Part shown: piece after piece, positions 51,274-59,783 of the stretch
Layout of the letters: the number at the start of each line of letters is the position of its first letter
Numbering within the stretch: position 1 is the stretch's first letter
DNA from: J038 sp034437535
GTDB lineage: Bacteria > Chloroflexota > Anaerolineae > Aggregatilineales > Phototrophicaceae
Direction of reading: 5' to 3'
DNA length: 64,000 bases
NCBI GenBank assembly: GCA_034437535.1
Contig: DAOTTZ010000081.1
Location: forward strand, 1 to 64,000
Position numbers and translations under genes: made by a program
Notes under the pieces: generated by a model
Databases searched by the model: none
What the model was told of the DNA's origin: nothing
Seen by the model: the letters and a program-made list of their open reading frames with translations, nothing else

Positions 51274-52284
51274 TTAATCTTCATCCTGGTCGCGCTTCCG
51301 CGTGAACAAGCCACCAAACATATTCTGCATTTGATCACCGAGTGTGGGCGTCTTTACATCCAGTTTATCTTTATGCCAGGTTTGATCTTTGCGATGGTTG
51401 ATCCAGGTACTATAAGCGATGGCTTTGTCTTCCAGGATACCGCTGAGGGTGTTTGTATCGTCTTCTTCGATCAATTCCCGCAGGTGCCCCAGGGCTTTCA
51501 TCAGGCTATCCAGGTAACGGAGCAATTGCGCCCCGGAATCCTGCCACATCTGCAACAGATCATCGGGATGGGTGTCGAACAGGTTATGAGTCATGACGCC
51601 GAATGCCGGGTTGGTCAACCGGCGGATGTCATCCCAGCCTTTATTTTCTTGCAGTGCGGTGAAGTATGCGATGCCCATCAACGTCGGCAAGACTTCCGCC
51701 GCCGGGATGAGTGCGTCATGCTCGTGTGGGTCAAAGTATTGTGCTGAAGCTCCGACGATGCTGGTCAGGTCGTTTGCCAGTGTGATGGCATTTTCCGCAC
51801 AAGAGACGCTTGGCATCAACATCATCACCCCATCGTCGAACAGGTCTTCGGTGGCGCGGTTGGTCTCATCGACGCTATCGAATAGATACCGGGGATTGTA
51901 AATCGGCGCGGCACAGACCAGATGCGTGCCTTCCGGCATTTTGGCCTGGGCAGTCTGCATGATGTCACGTTTTAACGTGGAGAAATCCAGCACGACAGTC
52001 CCATGCTTAAGCACCGGGGCGAAGGTCTTGTAAGCCGTCTTGACCTCACCGTAAGGCAACGTCACAAAGACAATCGCTTTCTCGCGCACAGCGTCGGCGG
52101 GGCGGTGCTTCGGTGTGTCGATTGCCCCCATTGCCTTCGCCTGTTTGATGTTTTCCGCGATGGTATCGTAGCCGGTGATGGCGAAGTCGTTATCGCCGCC
52201 GTTGGCTTTATGTCGTTTGAGTGCCAGGCCGAGCGATGTGCCGACACGGCCCAGGCCGAGAATTGCGACAGGAATTTGAGCCAT
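51274..52284 (-). CDS. prephenate-dehydrogenase-like NAD-binding protein
   Basis: The protein has 336 residues. The Rossmann motif is VAILGLGRVGTSLGLAL (6-22). LPYGEVKTAYKTFAPVL and VVLDFSTLKRDIM match the prephenate dehydrogenase (TyrA) fold, followed by the helical dimerisation domain. The catalytic His of TyrA is not obvious: the region around AAPIYNPRYLF replaces the usual GxHPMxG. It may therefore be a paralogue with another substrate. It is followed by an acidic/basic tail (FTRKRDQDED). The HD-domain gene lies 13 bases upstream, so the two are probably co-transcribed. Confidence 0.75.
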   Translation of the reverse strand: MAQIPVAILGLGRVGTSLGLALKRHKANGGDNDFAITGYDTIAENIKQAKAMGAIDTPKHRPADAVREKAIVFVTLPYGEVKTAYKTFAPVLKHGTVVLDFSTLKRDIMQTAQAKMPEGTHLVCAAPIYNPRYLFDSVDETNRATEDLFDDGVMMLMPSVSCAENAITLANDLTSIVGASAQYFDPHEHDALIPAAEVLPTLMGIAYFTALQENKGWDDIRRLTNPAFGVMTHNLFDTHPDDLLQMWQDSGAQLLRYLDSLMKALGHLRELIEEDDTNTLSGILEDKAIAYSTWINHRKDQTWHKDKLDVKTPTLGDQMQNMFGGLFTRKRDQDED

Positions 52285-52297
52285 AATTTTACCTCAC

Positions 52298-52822
52298 TTA
52301 ATTCGCGTCGTCCGCCTGTTTTAAGCGGGCGAGTAAATGATAATGCGAATGGCCGATATGCTGGTCGAGATCGTCGGCGTGATGCCGGATGAGCCACAAG
52401 GCGCGTTCGGTGGCGTCGGTCTGCGCGACTAGATCCGCGCTCCAGGCGGCGTGATGTGCCGCGATGATTGGCCCACGTTTGAGCCGGTTCGCCGGGTTAC
52501 CCGCACTCCAACGATGATACACACCCGGCAGAAATCGCCGCAAGAGTACGGCCAGCGTCCTTTGCCACAATGAAAACGGATAACGACTTTTACCCACGTC
52601 ATGGAGCAAAGCCGCCACTGCCAGATCATGCGGGGTGGCTTGTGCTTGCCGCTGGATGTCCTTCAGCACGCGGATGGTGTGGAGTTGTTCTACATGGCGC
52701 ATCTGGTAGAACAGATCGCGCTGGTTAAGGTCGAGCGTGTCTTGCACGATCTGATGGTCGATGCCCTGGGCGAACGCGACTAACGAGCGAACTCCCTGTT
52801 GTAACCGGTGTGTGGCAGACAT
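52298..52822 (-). CDS. HD-domain phosphohydrolase
   Basis: The protein has 174 residues. Metal-binding residues of the HD superfamily are seen in VAALLHDVGKSRYPF, AAHHAAWSADLV and LIRHHADDLDQH. The 5' histidine in RHVEQLHTIRVL may be the first ligand. Such small HD proteins hydrolyse nucleotides or phosphate esters. The gene starts immediately after the M50 protease stop with no gap. The specific substrate is unknown. Confidence 0.83.
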   Translation of the reverse strand: MSATHRLQQGVRSLVAFAQGIDHQIVQDTLDLNQRDLFYQMRHVEQLHTIRVLKDIQRQAQATPHDLAVAALLHDVGKSRYPFSLWQRTLAVLLRRFLPGVYHRWSAGNPANRLKRGPIIAAHHAAWSADLVAQTDATERALWLIRHHADDLDQHIGHSHYHLLARLKQADDAN

Positions 52823-53482
52823 CTATAACCCCATGATGATCCGTTGCAATGAGAAGGTTAGATCACCGATGAGAATGTTCAATGGGCTGATGCTTGGTGG
52901 CAAGATGAAGCTTGCCAGGATCAAGCCGAAGAAGACATATTGCGTCATCATCGCGTTGCGTTGCCACCAGTACGCCTGTTCCGCCGGGAGCAGGGTCAGC
53001 GTGATGTGCCAGCCATCCAGCGGGAATAACGGGAGCAGGTTGAAGATGAACAACAGAATGTTGAACACGATAATCATGCGGATGACTTGAAACAGGGCTT
53101 CCTGCTCGATCCAGAACGAGATCGGGACAAAGCGGAACACCAGCCCGGCCACGATTGCGATCAACAGGTTTGAAAACGGCCCCGCCGCCACCGCCGCCAG
53201 ATACCCCCAGCGAGGATTTTTCATCCGGTTGGCACTGATGGGGGCGGTCCCCAGGATGCCAAAGCCGATCAACACGAACATGATAAAGCCCGGCCAATAA
53301 ATGTGTACCATCGGGTCGAGCGTCAGCCGACCTTCGCGGCTGGGGTTGGGGTCCCCGGCCAGGTGTGCCACGTAATTGTGCGCCCACTCATGGACGGTCA
53401 TGCCGATCAAAACGGCGAATAAAATACCAATCGCCAGTGGGATGAAAAGTTCTCCTGGGACGTTACCGAGGAACAAAAGCAA
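52823..53482 (-). CDS. site-2 protease family (M50) membrane metalloprotease
   Basis: An intramembrane zinc protease of 219 residues with about six membrane helices. The zinc site is HEWAH (31-35) within the second helix. The second motif is NLLPLFPLDGWHI, supplying the Asp ligand (consensus N-x-x-P-x-x-x-L-D-G). It has the compact YwhC/S2P-like form without PDZ. It starts at TTG (53482), since no ATG precedes the first helix. The substrate is unknown; a membrane anti-sigma factor is typical for this family. Confidence 0.88.
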   Translation of the reverse strand: MLLFLGNVPGELFIPLAIGILFAVLIGMTVHEWAHNYVAHLAGDPNPSREGRLTLDPMVHIYWPGFIMFVLIGFGILGTAPISANRMKNPRWGYLAAVAAGPFSNLLIAIVAGLVFRFVPISFWIEQEALFQVIRMIIVFNILLFIFNLLPLFPLDGWHITLTLLPAEQAYWWQRNAMMTQYVFFGLILASFILPPSISPLNILIGDLTFSLQRIIMGL

Positions 53483-53624
53483 CGGAAATTCTCACTTTAT
53501 TTCGATTACACATTAGTTACGCAGTATAGCACATGCGCCGTATGAATTAGATTAAATTCTGTAATGCATGGATGAGGCGTTTGTGATAGGATCGGGCGTG
53601 CATTGGGCAATCAAGGATTCCGCT

Positions 53625-54764
53625 ATGAAACGGGTCGTCTTTTTGATGTCAGATACGGGGGGGGGGCACCGGGCCGCCGCAGAAGCCATCAGTGCCGCTT
53701 TGGTCAGCCGTTATGGCGAAGACAAGCTCGATATTACACTGGTCGATGTCTTCCGGCAGTGCCGCTGGCCGCTTAATAAGATGCCGGAATTTTACCCCTG
53801 GATCGTCAATAAGAGTGCGCGGTTGTGGGGGTGGGGCTATCATATCGCCAATACCAGGCCGGGCTACGCGCTGAACAAACGCTACATCTACTGGTCGAAC
53901 CGGGCGCGGTTACAGGCGATGGTCTCCCGGCATCCGGCAGATGTGGTGGTGAGTGTTCATTCTGTCATCACTCAGCCTTCCATGTCTGCGTATCAAGCCT
54001 TTGACCAGCGTCCGCCGTTCGTCACGGTCGTCACAGATCTGGTCTCTACCCCGCGTTATTGGTACGATCAACGGGCTGATTATACGTTTGTGCCCACCGA
54101 AGAAGCGTACAAGCGCGGCCTGGAAATGGGAATCCAGCCGGGGCAGATGGAAGTCGTCGGCCTGCCAGTGCATCCCCGCTTTAATGATTTGCCCACACGC
54201 GATGCCGTGCGTGACTCGTTCGGCTGGGATGTAGATCTGCCGGCTGTGATGCTCGTTGCCGGCGGAGAAGGCATGGGGCCGCTCTATGAGACGGCGCGGG
54301 CCATTGATGCCCAGAATCTACCCTGCCAGTTGGTGATTGTCGCGGGCAAAAATGACTCACTCAAGCGACGTTTATCTGCCGCTGTGTGGAACCAACCAAC
54401 GCACATTTACGGCTTCGTGCGGGATATGCCGGCTAAAATGCAAGGGGCTGATATTCTGGTGACCAAAGCCGGTCCGGCGACCATCAGCGAGGCTTTTATC
54501 GTCGGGTTGCCGCTTATCCTCAGTGATTGCATCCCCGGCCAGGAAGACGGCAATGTAACCCATGTGGTGGAGAATGGCGCGGGGGTTTTCGCCAATTCGC
54601 CGGAATTAGTCGCGGAGGCCGTCATGGATTGGTTGGCCGATGGAGCATCCGGGCTGGCTGAACGCAAACGTAGGTCTCGTCAGCTTGCCCGCCCGCAGGC
54701 CGTCTCGCACATCGCAGAGGCCGTCTGGTCGTATGCTCATCAACCACCGATCACCACGACTTAA
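53625..54764 (+). CDS. MGDG-synthase / UgtP-like glycosyltransferase (GT28)
   Basis: The protein has 379 residues from the ATG at 53625, with AAGGA seven bases upstream; an upstream ATG at 53568 would add 19 unlikely residues. The entry motif FLMSDTGGGHRAAAEAISAAL is that of monogalactosyl/glucosyl-diacylglycerol synthases. The C-terminal sugar-nucleotide site is DILVTKAGPATISEAFIVGLPLILS with the following PGQEDGNV block. It is predicted to transfer glucose or galactose to diacylglycerol at the inner membrane face. It fits the two diacylglycerol kinases elsewhere in the window. Confidence 0.9.
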   Translation: MKRVVFLMSDTGGGHRAAAEAISAALVSRYGEDKLDITLVDVFRQCRWPLNKMPEFYPWIVNKSARLWGWGYHIANTRPGYALNKRYIYWSNRARLQAMVSRHPADVVVSVHSVITQPSMSAYQAFDQRPPFVTVVTDLVSTPRYWYDQRADYTFVPTEEAYKRGLEMGIQPGQMEVVGLPVHPRFNDLPTRDAVRDSFGWDVDLPAVMLVAGGEGMGPLYETARAIDAQNLPCQLVIVAGKNDSLKRRLSAAVWNQPTHIYGFVRDMPAKMQGADILVTKAGPATISEAFIVGLPLILSDCIPGQEDGNVTHVVENGAGVFANSPELVAEAVMDWLADGASGLAERKRRSRQLARPQAVSHIAEAVWSYAHQPPITTT

Positions 54765-54837
54765 CGACGCTTAACACGGATTGATTATCATCGCCGTGTA
54801 TAAGTAGCATACGCTTGTCTCAAAATGGAGAAGTTTT

Positions 54838-55908
54838 ATGAAAGCTGTTATTTTAGCCGCCGGTCAGGGGACACGTCTAAGACCCGTCACCCTGACAATG
54901 CCCAAGCCGCTGGTGCCAGTCGCCAACAAAGCGTTGGTCGTCTATGCAATTGAAGTCCTCAAACGGGCCGGGTTGACCGACATCGGCATCGTCGTCAACA
55001 GCCTGGATTCACCGATCACACAACGTATCAACCGGGGGGAAGAATTAGGCGTCAACATCGAATACATCGTGCAGGAAGAACAGCTTGGGTTAGCCCATGC
55101 TATCAATCTGGCGCATGATTTCGTCGGTGAAGAGCCGTTTTGTGTGTACCTGGGTGATAACATCTTCCAGGATAAGATGGAAGATATTTTGCGTAAGTTC
55201 CCGGAGATGGATACGGAAGCGGCGGTCGCCCTGGGCGAAGTTGCTGACCCGACACGCTTCGGCATCGCGGAGATCAAAGGCGAGACGATTTCCGCCGTTG
55301 TGGAAAAGCCGAAAGACCCACCCAGCAATCTGGCGATCTGCGGGGTGTACTTGTTCCGTCATTCGATCTTTGATGCGATTGCCCGCATTGAACCATCCTG
55401 GCGCAATGAATTAGAGATCACCGACGCCATCCAGACCTTAATCAACGACGGCAAGCGAGTCTACCCGTATAAGCTGGAAGGCTGGTGGATCGACGCCGGA
55501 AAGCCCAATGCCATCATCCAGGCTAATCACCTGGTATTAGGGGATATGCCTTACACCATGCCGCCGGAAGGCGACCACATCCAGAACTCGGACGTGTCGC
55601 ATCGTGTCATCCTGGGGGAAAAAACACAGATCATCGACAGTGTGGTGCGTGGCCCGGTCATCCTGGGGGATAATGTGACCATCAAGAACAGTTACATCGG
55701 GCCATACACGTCCATTGCCGACAACGTCATGATTGAAAATAGTGAGATCGAAGCCAGCATCGTGATGAAGGATTGTACCCTCAAAAATCTGCCAGGGCGG
55801 ATCGACTCCAGCCTGTTGGCGGATAATACGACCGTCGTCGCCGCCGCGCATGAACTGCCCGCCGTCCATCGTTTGATCCTGGCGGAAAATAGTTATGTTC
55901 AGTTGTAG
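54838..55908 (+). CDS. NDP-sugar pyrophosphorylase, long form (RmlA-like)
   Basis: The protein has 356 residues. The nucleotidyltransferase signature AVILAAGQGTRLRPVTLTMPK opens the protein. VYLGDNIFQD is the metal/phosphate block and VVEKPKDPPSNLAICGVYLF the sugar-phosphate block. The C-terminal third is a left-handed beta helix (hexapeptide repeats, for example VILGDNVTIKNSYIGPYTSIAD). This layout is that of long-type glucose-1-phosphate thymidylyltransferases. It supplies an activated sugar for glycolipid or surface polysaccharide. No other rhamnose genes (rmlBCD) are in the window. It is followed by a strong terminator. Confidence 0.92.
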   Translation: MKAVILAAGQGTRLRPVTLTMPKPLVPVANKALVVYAIEVLKRAGLTDIGIVVNSLDSPITQRINRGEELGVNIEYIVQEEQLGLAHAINLAHDFVGEEPFCVYLGDNIFQDKMEDILRKFPEMDTEAAVALGEVADPTRFGIAEIKGETISAVVEKPKDPPSNLAICGVYLFRHSIFDAIARIEPSWRNELEITDAIQTLINDGKRVYPYKLEGWWIDAGKPNAIIQANHLVLGDMPYTMPPEGDHIQNSDVSHRVILGEKTQIIDSVVRGPVILGDNVTIKNSYIGPYTSIADNVMIENSEIEASIVMKDCTLKNLPGRIDSSLLADNTTVVAAAHELPAVHRLILAENSYVQL

Positions 55909-55917
55909 AATAGACCC

Positions 55918-55948
55918 TGCCGGATGTAGATACATCCGGCATTTTTTT
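55918..55948 (+). terminator. strong Rho-independent terminator
   Basis: TGCCGGATGTA and TACATCCGGCA (55918-55928 with 55931-55941) form a near-perfect palindromic stem, followed by seven T. It lies ten bases after the NDP-sugar pyrophosphorylase stop. Confidence 0.92.
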
Positions 55949-55977
55949 GAAGATTGAGCTTTAGAAAGTGATTCCTG

Positions 55978-56460
55978 ATGACAGAACGTATCGACTCCCT
56001 GCGCGGAAAATTAGCTACTGCCCGTGATTACCTCAATGCTGTGTTGGATCAAGTCGGAGATCGTTGGGATACCGAAGTTTACTCTGATGGCCTGCAATGG
56101 TCAGTCGGTCAACTGCTCAACCATCTGGCCGACGCCGACCGGGGGCATAATTACCAGGTGATGAGCATCGCCGCCGGTAAAGAGGCTATCCCGGAAGACT
56201 TCGACATCGAACGCTACAACAAAGGCGTGACGAACAAGACCGCCGAACAAACGCCGGAGCAAGCCCGCGAGATGCTGGCCGCCAACCGTGTCGCGCTGGA
56301 TCGTTGGCTGGCAGACCTGGAAGACGCCGCGCTAGACATCGAAGGCCGCCATGCCAGCTTGCGTATTCTTTCAGTCGCGCAGATCTTGCAGGTGATAGCC
56401 GACCACGAGCGCGGTCATGCCGAAGACATCGCCCGCCGGTTGAACATTGACGTGAGTTAG
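55978..56460 (+). CDS. DinB-like four-helix metalloprotein
   Basis: The protein has 160 residues, all helical, of the DinB/YfiT-like superfamily. Metal-binding histidines are expected in LLNHLADADRGHNYQ and VIADHERGHAEDI, the usual three-His cluster spread over helices 2 and 4. QWSVGQLLNHL is the family entry motif. Such proteins are thiol or hydrolase transferases, or of unknown role. Its stop overlaps the convergent alkyltransferase-like gene by four bases. The start ATG at 55978 has an A/G-rich site upstream. Confidence 0.82.
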   Translation: MTERIDSLRGKLATARDYLNAVLDQVGDRWDTEVYSDGLQWSVGQLLNHLADADRGHNYQVMSIAAGKEAIPEDFDIERYNKGVTNKTAEQTPEQAREMLAANRVALDRWLADLEDAALDIEGRHASLRILSVAQILQVIADHERGHAEDIARRLNIDVS

Positions 56461-56900
56461 AACAGCGGCAATTGTCGCGCATCATCCCCCGGCTTGCGGA
56501 TCGGGCGCGGTTGGAGCAAGCCCTGTGCTTTGAGCCAATCGTCGTCCGGCCCTTGCCAGCCATACTGGTTAAGATTGACGCGATCTTGCCCATCAAAACG
56601 GATGTCTTCTGCCTCTAGCAAGGCCCGTTGCTGTTTGGCGGCCTGGCCGGGTAGCGCGATTTCGCCCTTGCTGTTGATGACCCGTTGCCAGGGGATCCCC
56701 TGGTCGGCTGGTGTCTGGTTCAAGGCCTGCCCGACCCACAGCGCACCCAATCGAGCGTAATCTGCCGGGTCAATGGGATCGGGTGGGGGGATCATCGAAG
56801 CGATCTGCCCGTAGGTGCTGACGTTACCTGCCGGTATCTGCCGGGTGATCGTCCATACCAGCGCATTAAATTGATCGGGGTTGGGCGGTGTGCGTCTCAT
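56457..56900 (-). CDS. alkyltransferase-like protein (ATL, MGMT homologue without active Cys)
   Basis: The protein has 147 residues and matches the DNA-binding domain of O6-methylguanine-DNA methyltransferases. NVSTYGQIASMI is the entry block, and GALWVGQALNQTP carries the base-flipping region. In the active-site loop the usual PCHRV is PWQRV (P70-W71-Q72-R73-V74): the acceptor cysteine is replaced by Trp, as in ATL proteins. Such proteins bind alkylated guanine and flag it for nucleotide-excision repair. It is translationally coupled to the PfkB kinase (ATGA overlap). The C-terminal extension after residue 100 is unusual for ATLs. Confidence 0.9.
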   Translation of the reverse strand: MRRTPPNPDQFNALVWTITRQIPAGNVSTYGQIASMIPPPDPIDPADYARLGALWVGQALNQTPADQGIPWQRVINSKGEIALPGQAAKQQRALLEAEDIRFDGQDRVNLNQYGWQGPDDDWLKAQGLLQPRPIRKPGDDARQLPLF

Positions 56901-57877
56901 GGGGTGTCCTCATACAATGCTTCGCGTAATTCGTCCGGGCCAGGGGCATAATTCCCCACACGCCGCACGACAAGACCGCTGGCGTAATTTGCCAGTGTGA
57001 CCGCCGTCTTATAATCGGCCCCGGCGACGACTGCCAGCGTCATGACCGCAATCGCGGTATCCCCCGCGCCGACCGTATCAAACACATCGACAATCTGCGG
57101 GGCCGGGCAATGATCGCTTGTACTGGCGGTTGCCAGGGTGGCACCCTCTGCGCCGCGTGTGATGACCATCGCCCCCTTCAGATGTAATTCCTGGTAAAGA
57201 TCACGGGCGGCGGTCGCGAATTCGTCATCACCGCTGATTGACCGGCCCAGGTAGTCGCGTGCTTCGTCGGCATTACATTTGACCAGCGTGAAGCCGGTAT
57301 ATTTGCTAAGTTCGCCCTGGGCGTCTGCCGTCAGGATGACATCGGTCTGGGTTTCCCGGATGTATTGGATGAATGTTGGTGTCAACAACCCGGCGCGATA
57401 ATCTGAAAACAGGATTGCATCGGCTTGACTGGCGATGGCTTCGACGGCATGGCGTAGGTGCGTTTCGACCTGTGGTGTGATCGGCTGGCGCGATAGGCGA
57501 TCCATGCGGGCTACCTGTTGCGGGAAGCGCAACCCCATCTGCGCCAGGAGCCGTGTCTTGAGTGTCGTCGGGCGGTTTGGGTCGATAATCAAGCCGCCGG
57601 TATGGATGCTTTTTGTGTTTAAGATCGTATCGAGTTGCTCCCCGGCGGCGTCATCCCCCCGGAGTGCGACTGTATACGCCTGAGAGCTGAGCGTGGCGAT
57701 GGTCATCGCCGGGTTGGCCGCGCCGCCAGGGATGACCCGGCGTGACTCGTATTCTAAGACCGGGATCGGTGCTTCGCGGCTGATGCGGGTAGCCCGTCCG
57801 ATCAGATATTCGTCCAGTACCACATCACCTGTGACGATGATCTTATGCCCTGCCAGTTGATCGATCCACTGTTCCAT
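56897..57877 (-). CDS. PfkB-family sugar kinase (RfaE/HldE N-terminal-like)
   Basis: The protein has 326 residues. The RfaE-type start TGDVVLDEYLIGRATRISREAP is followed by GGAANPAMTIATL, and the catalytic Asp lies in VFDTVGAGDTAIAV near residue 273. It resembles the heptose-7-phosphate kinase half of HldE, without the adenylyltransferase half. It may phosphorylate a heptose or another sugar for surface polysaccharide. No gmhA or hldD is in view. It is coupled downstream to the ATL gene, which has no obvious functional link. Confidence 0.87.
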   Translation of the reverse strand: MEQWIDQLAGHKIIVTGDVVLDEYLIGRATRISREAPIPVLEYESRRVIPGGAANPAMTIATLSSQAYTVALRGDDAAGEQLDTILNTKSIHTGGLIIDPNRPTTLKTRLLAQMGLRFPQQVARMDRLSRQPITPQVETHLRHAVEAIASQADAILFSDYRAGLLTPTFIQYIRETQTDVILTADAQGELSKYTGFTLVKCNADEARDYLGRSISGDDEFATAARDLYQELHLKGAMVITRGAEGATLATASTSDHCPAPQIVDVFDTVGAGDTAIAVMTLAVVAGADYKTAVTLANYASGLVVRRVGNYAPGPDELREALYEDTP

Positions 57878-57948
57878 GTGCCTCTGTCGTCCATTCTGTG
57901 TGCTGAACTTCGAGACAACTCTACCGCAGGGCAGGCGATTTACGAGAG

Positions 57949-58068
57949 TTAATTTTTGCGGCTTCTTCTATCACGATTATCACGATCCTGACGCTCTTTG
58001 CGGGCGCGGCGTTGTTTGTCTTCACGGTGTTGCCGGTCGATCTCATATTGGTTGTGTCTTGGGAACAT
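57949..58068 (-). CDS. 39-residue highly basic miniprotein
   Basis: An open frame from ATG 58068 to TAA 57949. GAGG lies nine bases upstream of the ATG. About half of the residues are Arg, Lys, Asp or Glu, for example RQHREDKQRRARKERQDRD. No membrane segment is seen. A charged helix or disordered nucleic-acid-binding tail is likely. It lies 71 bases upstream of the PfkB gene on the same strand. The ribosome site and lack of overlap with another gene favour a real gene, but composition alone is not decisive. Confidence 0.5.
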   Translation of the reverse strand: MFPRHNQYEIDRQHREDKQRRARKERQDRDNRDRRSRKN

Positions 58069-58099
58069 AATTAATGACCTCATTAAACTTTATGTCGAA

Positions 58100-58128
58100 T
58101 TGAAGTCAGCGCGCTGTACTCTTATATA
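58100..58128 (+). promoter_or_regulatory. possible promoter of the HMG-CoA reductase gene
   Basis: TTGAAG (58100-58105), a 17-base spacer, and TATATA (58123-58128). This would give a leader of about 85 bases. Four of six bases match consensus in each box, so this is tentative. Confidence 0.35.
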
Positions 58129-58219
58129 CGTAATTCCTGGCAAAAGGGTTCAAAATTCGGCAAATATCGTAAATTCGATTATCATAGGACAAATGAAATT
58201 TATTGGAGACACGTGATCC

Positions 58220-59779
58220 ATGACAACCCCTATGACCATTCCAAGTATGATCTTGAAGCAACTATACACATTTAACAGTCTGGAAAATCATGATGATGGC
58301 GGTGTGCAGTTTTCGCTCAAGAATCGACTGAGTGATACGACCGTAACCGCGTTCAAGAGCCTGCATATTGACGGCCAGGAAGTCCCGCGTGAGGCCATTC
58401 AGATCGATATGGGCGAAGGTATGGTGCTTGACCTGGCCGAACACCCCGACAGCTTGCCGGAGATTCCGCTCCCATTGGGCAAGTCCATCACCATTTTGGC
58501 CGGTATTGACCATCTGGCTGAAGGCAAGCATGAGATCATCATCGTGGTCGAAGCGGCTATGTTCGGTGAACTCAAGATCGAAGTCGAAGATGGTGTCTCG
58601 ACCGAAAAATACCACATGCCGCGCATCCCGCGTGATGAAGTGGATGATTACAGCGAAGAGATCATCCGCAAACGCCAGGACTTTGTGGAAGAATTCACCG
58701 GGGCCAAGCTAGATCATATCCGCCATTATTCGATTGACCCCCACACGACCGCCGGTAACGTCGAGTCGTTTTCTGGTGTGGCACAGATCCCGATTGGCTT
58801 TGCCGGCCCGCTGGAAATTCATGGCGAACATGCCAACGGTCGTTTCTTGATCCCATTGGCGACGACTGAAGGCACACTTGTCGCATCGTATAATCGCGGG
58901 ATCAAGCTGTTGAATCTATGTGGCGGGGTGCAGACGACCGTCGTCGGCGATGCGATGCAACGTGCGCCGGTCTTCGTCTTTGATAATGCGCGTGACGGGC
59001 GTGAATTTGTCTCCTGGGTAGAGGAAAACATCGACAAAATCCGTGACCATGCGGAGTCGACCTCCAGCGTGGCGAAGTTGCAATATGTGGATCCGTACAT
59101 GACGAACAAGTTCGTCTATCTACGCTTTAACTACAGCACAGGGGACGCCGCCGGGCAGAATATGGTCGGTCGGGCGACCTTTGCCGCCTGTAGTTGGATC
59201 CTGGACAATTATCAAAAGATCCGCCATTTTTACCTGGAGTCAAACTTTGCGACGGATAAGAAAGCCTCTCAGGTCAACATCATGCGGACGCGGGGCAAGC
59301 GGGTGACTGCCGAAGCCATCGTCAAGCAAGATATTCTGGAACAGGTCATGCGGGTAGATACGGCTGACCTGTATTATCAATCGAAGGTCGCCGGGATGGG
59401 CGCGTTCTTCAGCGGTGCGAATAACAACGGCGCACACTCTCCCAACGCTATCACCGCTATGTTCATCGCGACCGGGCAGGATGTCGCCAACGTCTCGGAG
59501 TCTTCGGCTGGCCTGCTATATTCTGAATTGACGCCGGATGGGGATATTTACATCTCCATGACGATACCATCACTCATCGTAGCGACTTATGGCGGAGGCA
59601 CCGGCCTGGGTACACAAAAGGAATGCCTGGAGTCGCTCGGCTGTTATGGTAAGGGCAAGGTCAATCGTTTTGCCGAGATCATAGCCGGGGTGGTGCTGGC
59701 GGGGGAGTTGTCACTCGGTTCCGCTATAGCCTCTTCAGATTGGGTCTCTAGCCACGAGAAATACGGGCGGAACCGTTAA
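58220..59779 (+). CDS. class I HMG-CoA reductase with N-terminal beta domain
   Basis: Reduces HMG-CoA to mevalonate with two NADPH. The protein has 519 residues. The catalytic region starts near 150: TTEGTLVASYNRG with catalytic E217, GDAAGQNM (308-315) for NADPH binding, DKKAS with catalytic Lys (347/348), GQDVANVSES with D421, YGGGTGLGTQ (457-466), and the C-terminal catalytic H512 in VSSHEKYGRNR. The GDAxGxNM motif and C-terminal His indicate class I. Residues 1-135 have no membrane helix and form an extra beta-rich domain (LKQLYTFNSLENHDDGGVQF, KSITILAGIDHLAEGKHEI), perhaps like the DUF6379 / C-deglycosidase beta-subunit fold. GGAG is 11 bases upstream of the ATG. Confidence 0.93.
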   Translation: MTTPMTIPSMILKQLYTFNSLENHDDGGVQFSLKNRLSDTTVTAFKSLHIDGQEVPREAIQIDMGEGMVLDLAEHPDSLPEIPLPLGKSITILAGIDHLAEGKHEIIIVVEAAMFGELKIEVEDGVSTEKYHMPRIPRDEVDDYSEEIIRKRQDFVEEFTGAKLDHIRHYSIDPHTTAGNVESFSGVAQIPIGFAGPLEIHGEHANGRFLIPLATTEGTLVASYNRGIKLLNLCGGVQTTVVGDAMQRAPVFVFDNARDGREFVSWVEENIDKIRDHAESTSSVAKLQYVDPYMTNKFVYLRFNYSTGDAAGQNMVGRATFAACSWILDNYQKIRHFYLESNFATDKKASQVNIMRTRGKRVTAEAIVKQDILEQVMRVDTADLYYQSKVAGMGAFFSGANNNGAHSPNAITAMFIATGQDVANVSESSAGLLYSELTPDGDIYISMTIPSLIVATYGGGTGLGTQKECLESLGCYGKGKVNRFAEIIAGVVLAGELSLGSAIASSDWVSSHEKYGRNR

Positions 59780-59783
59780 GTAA

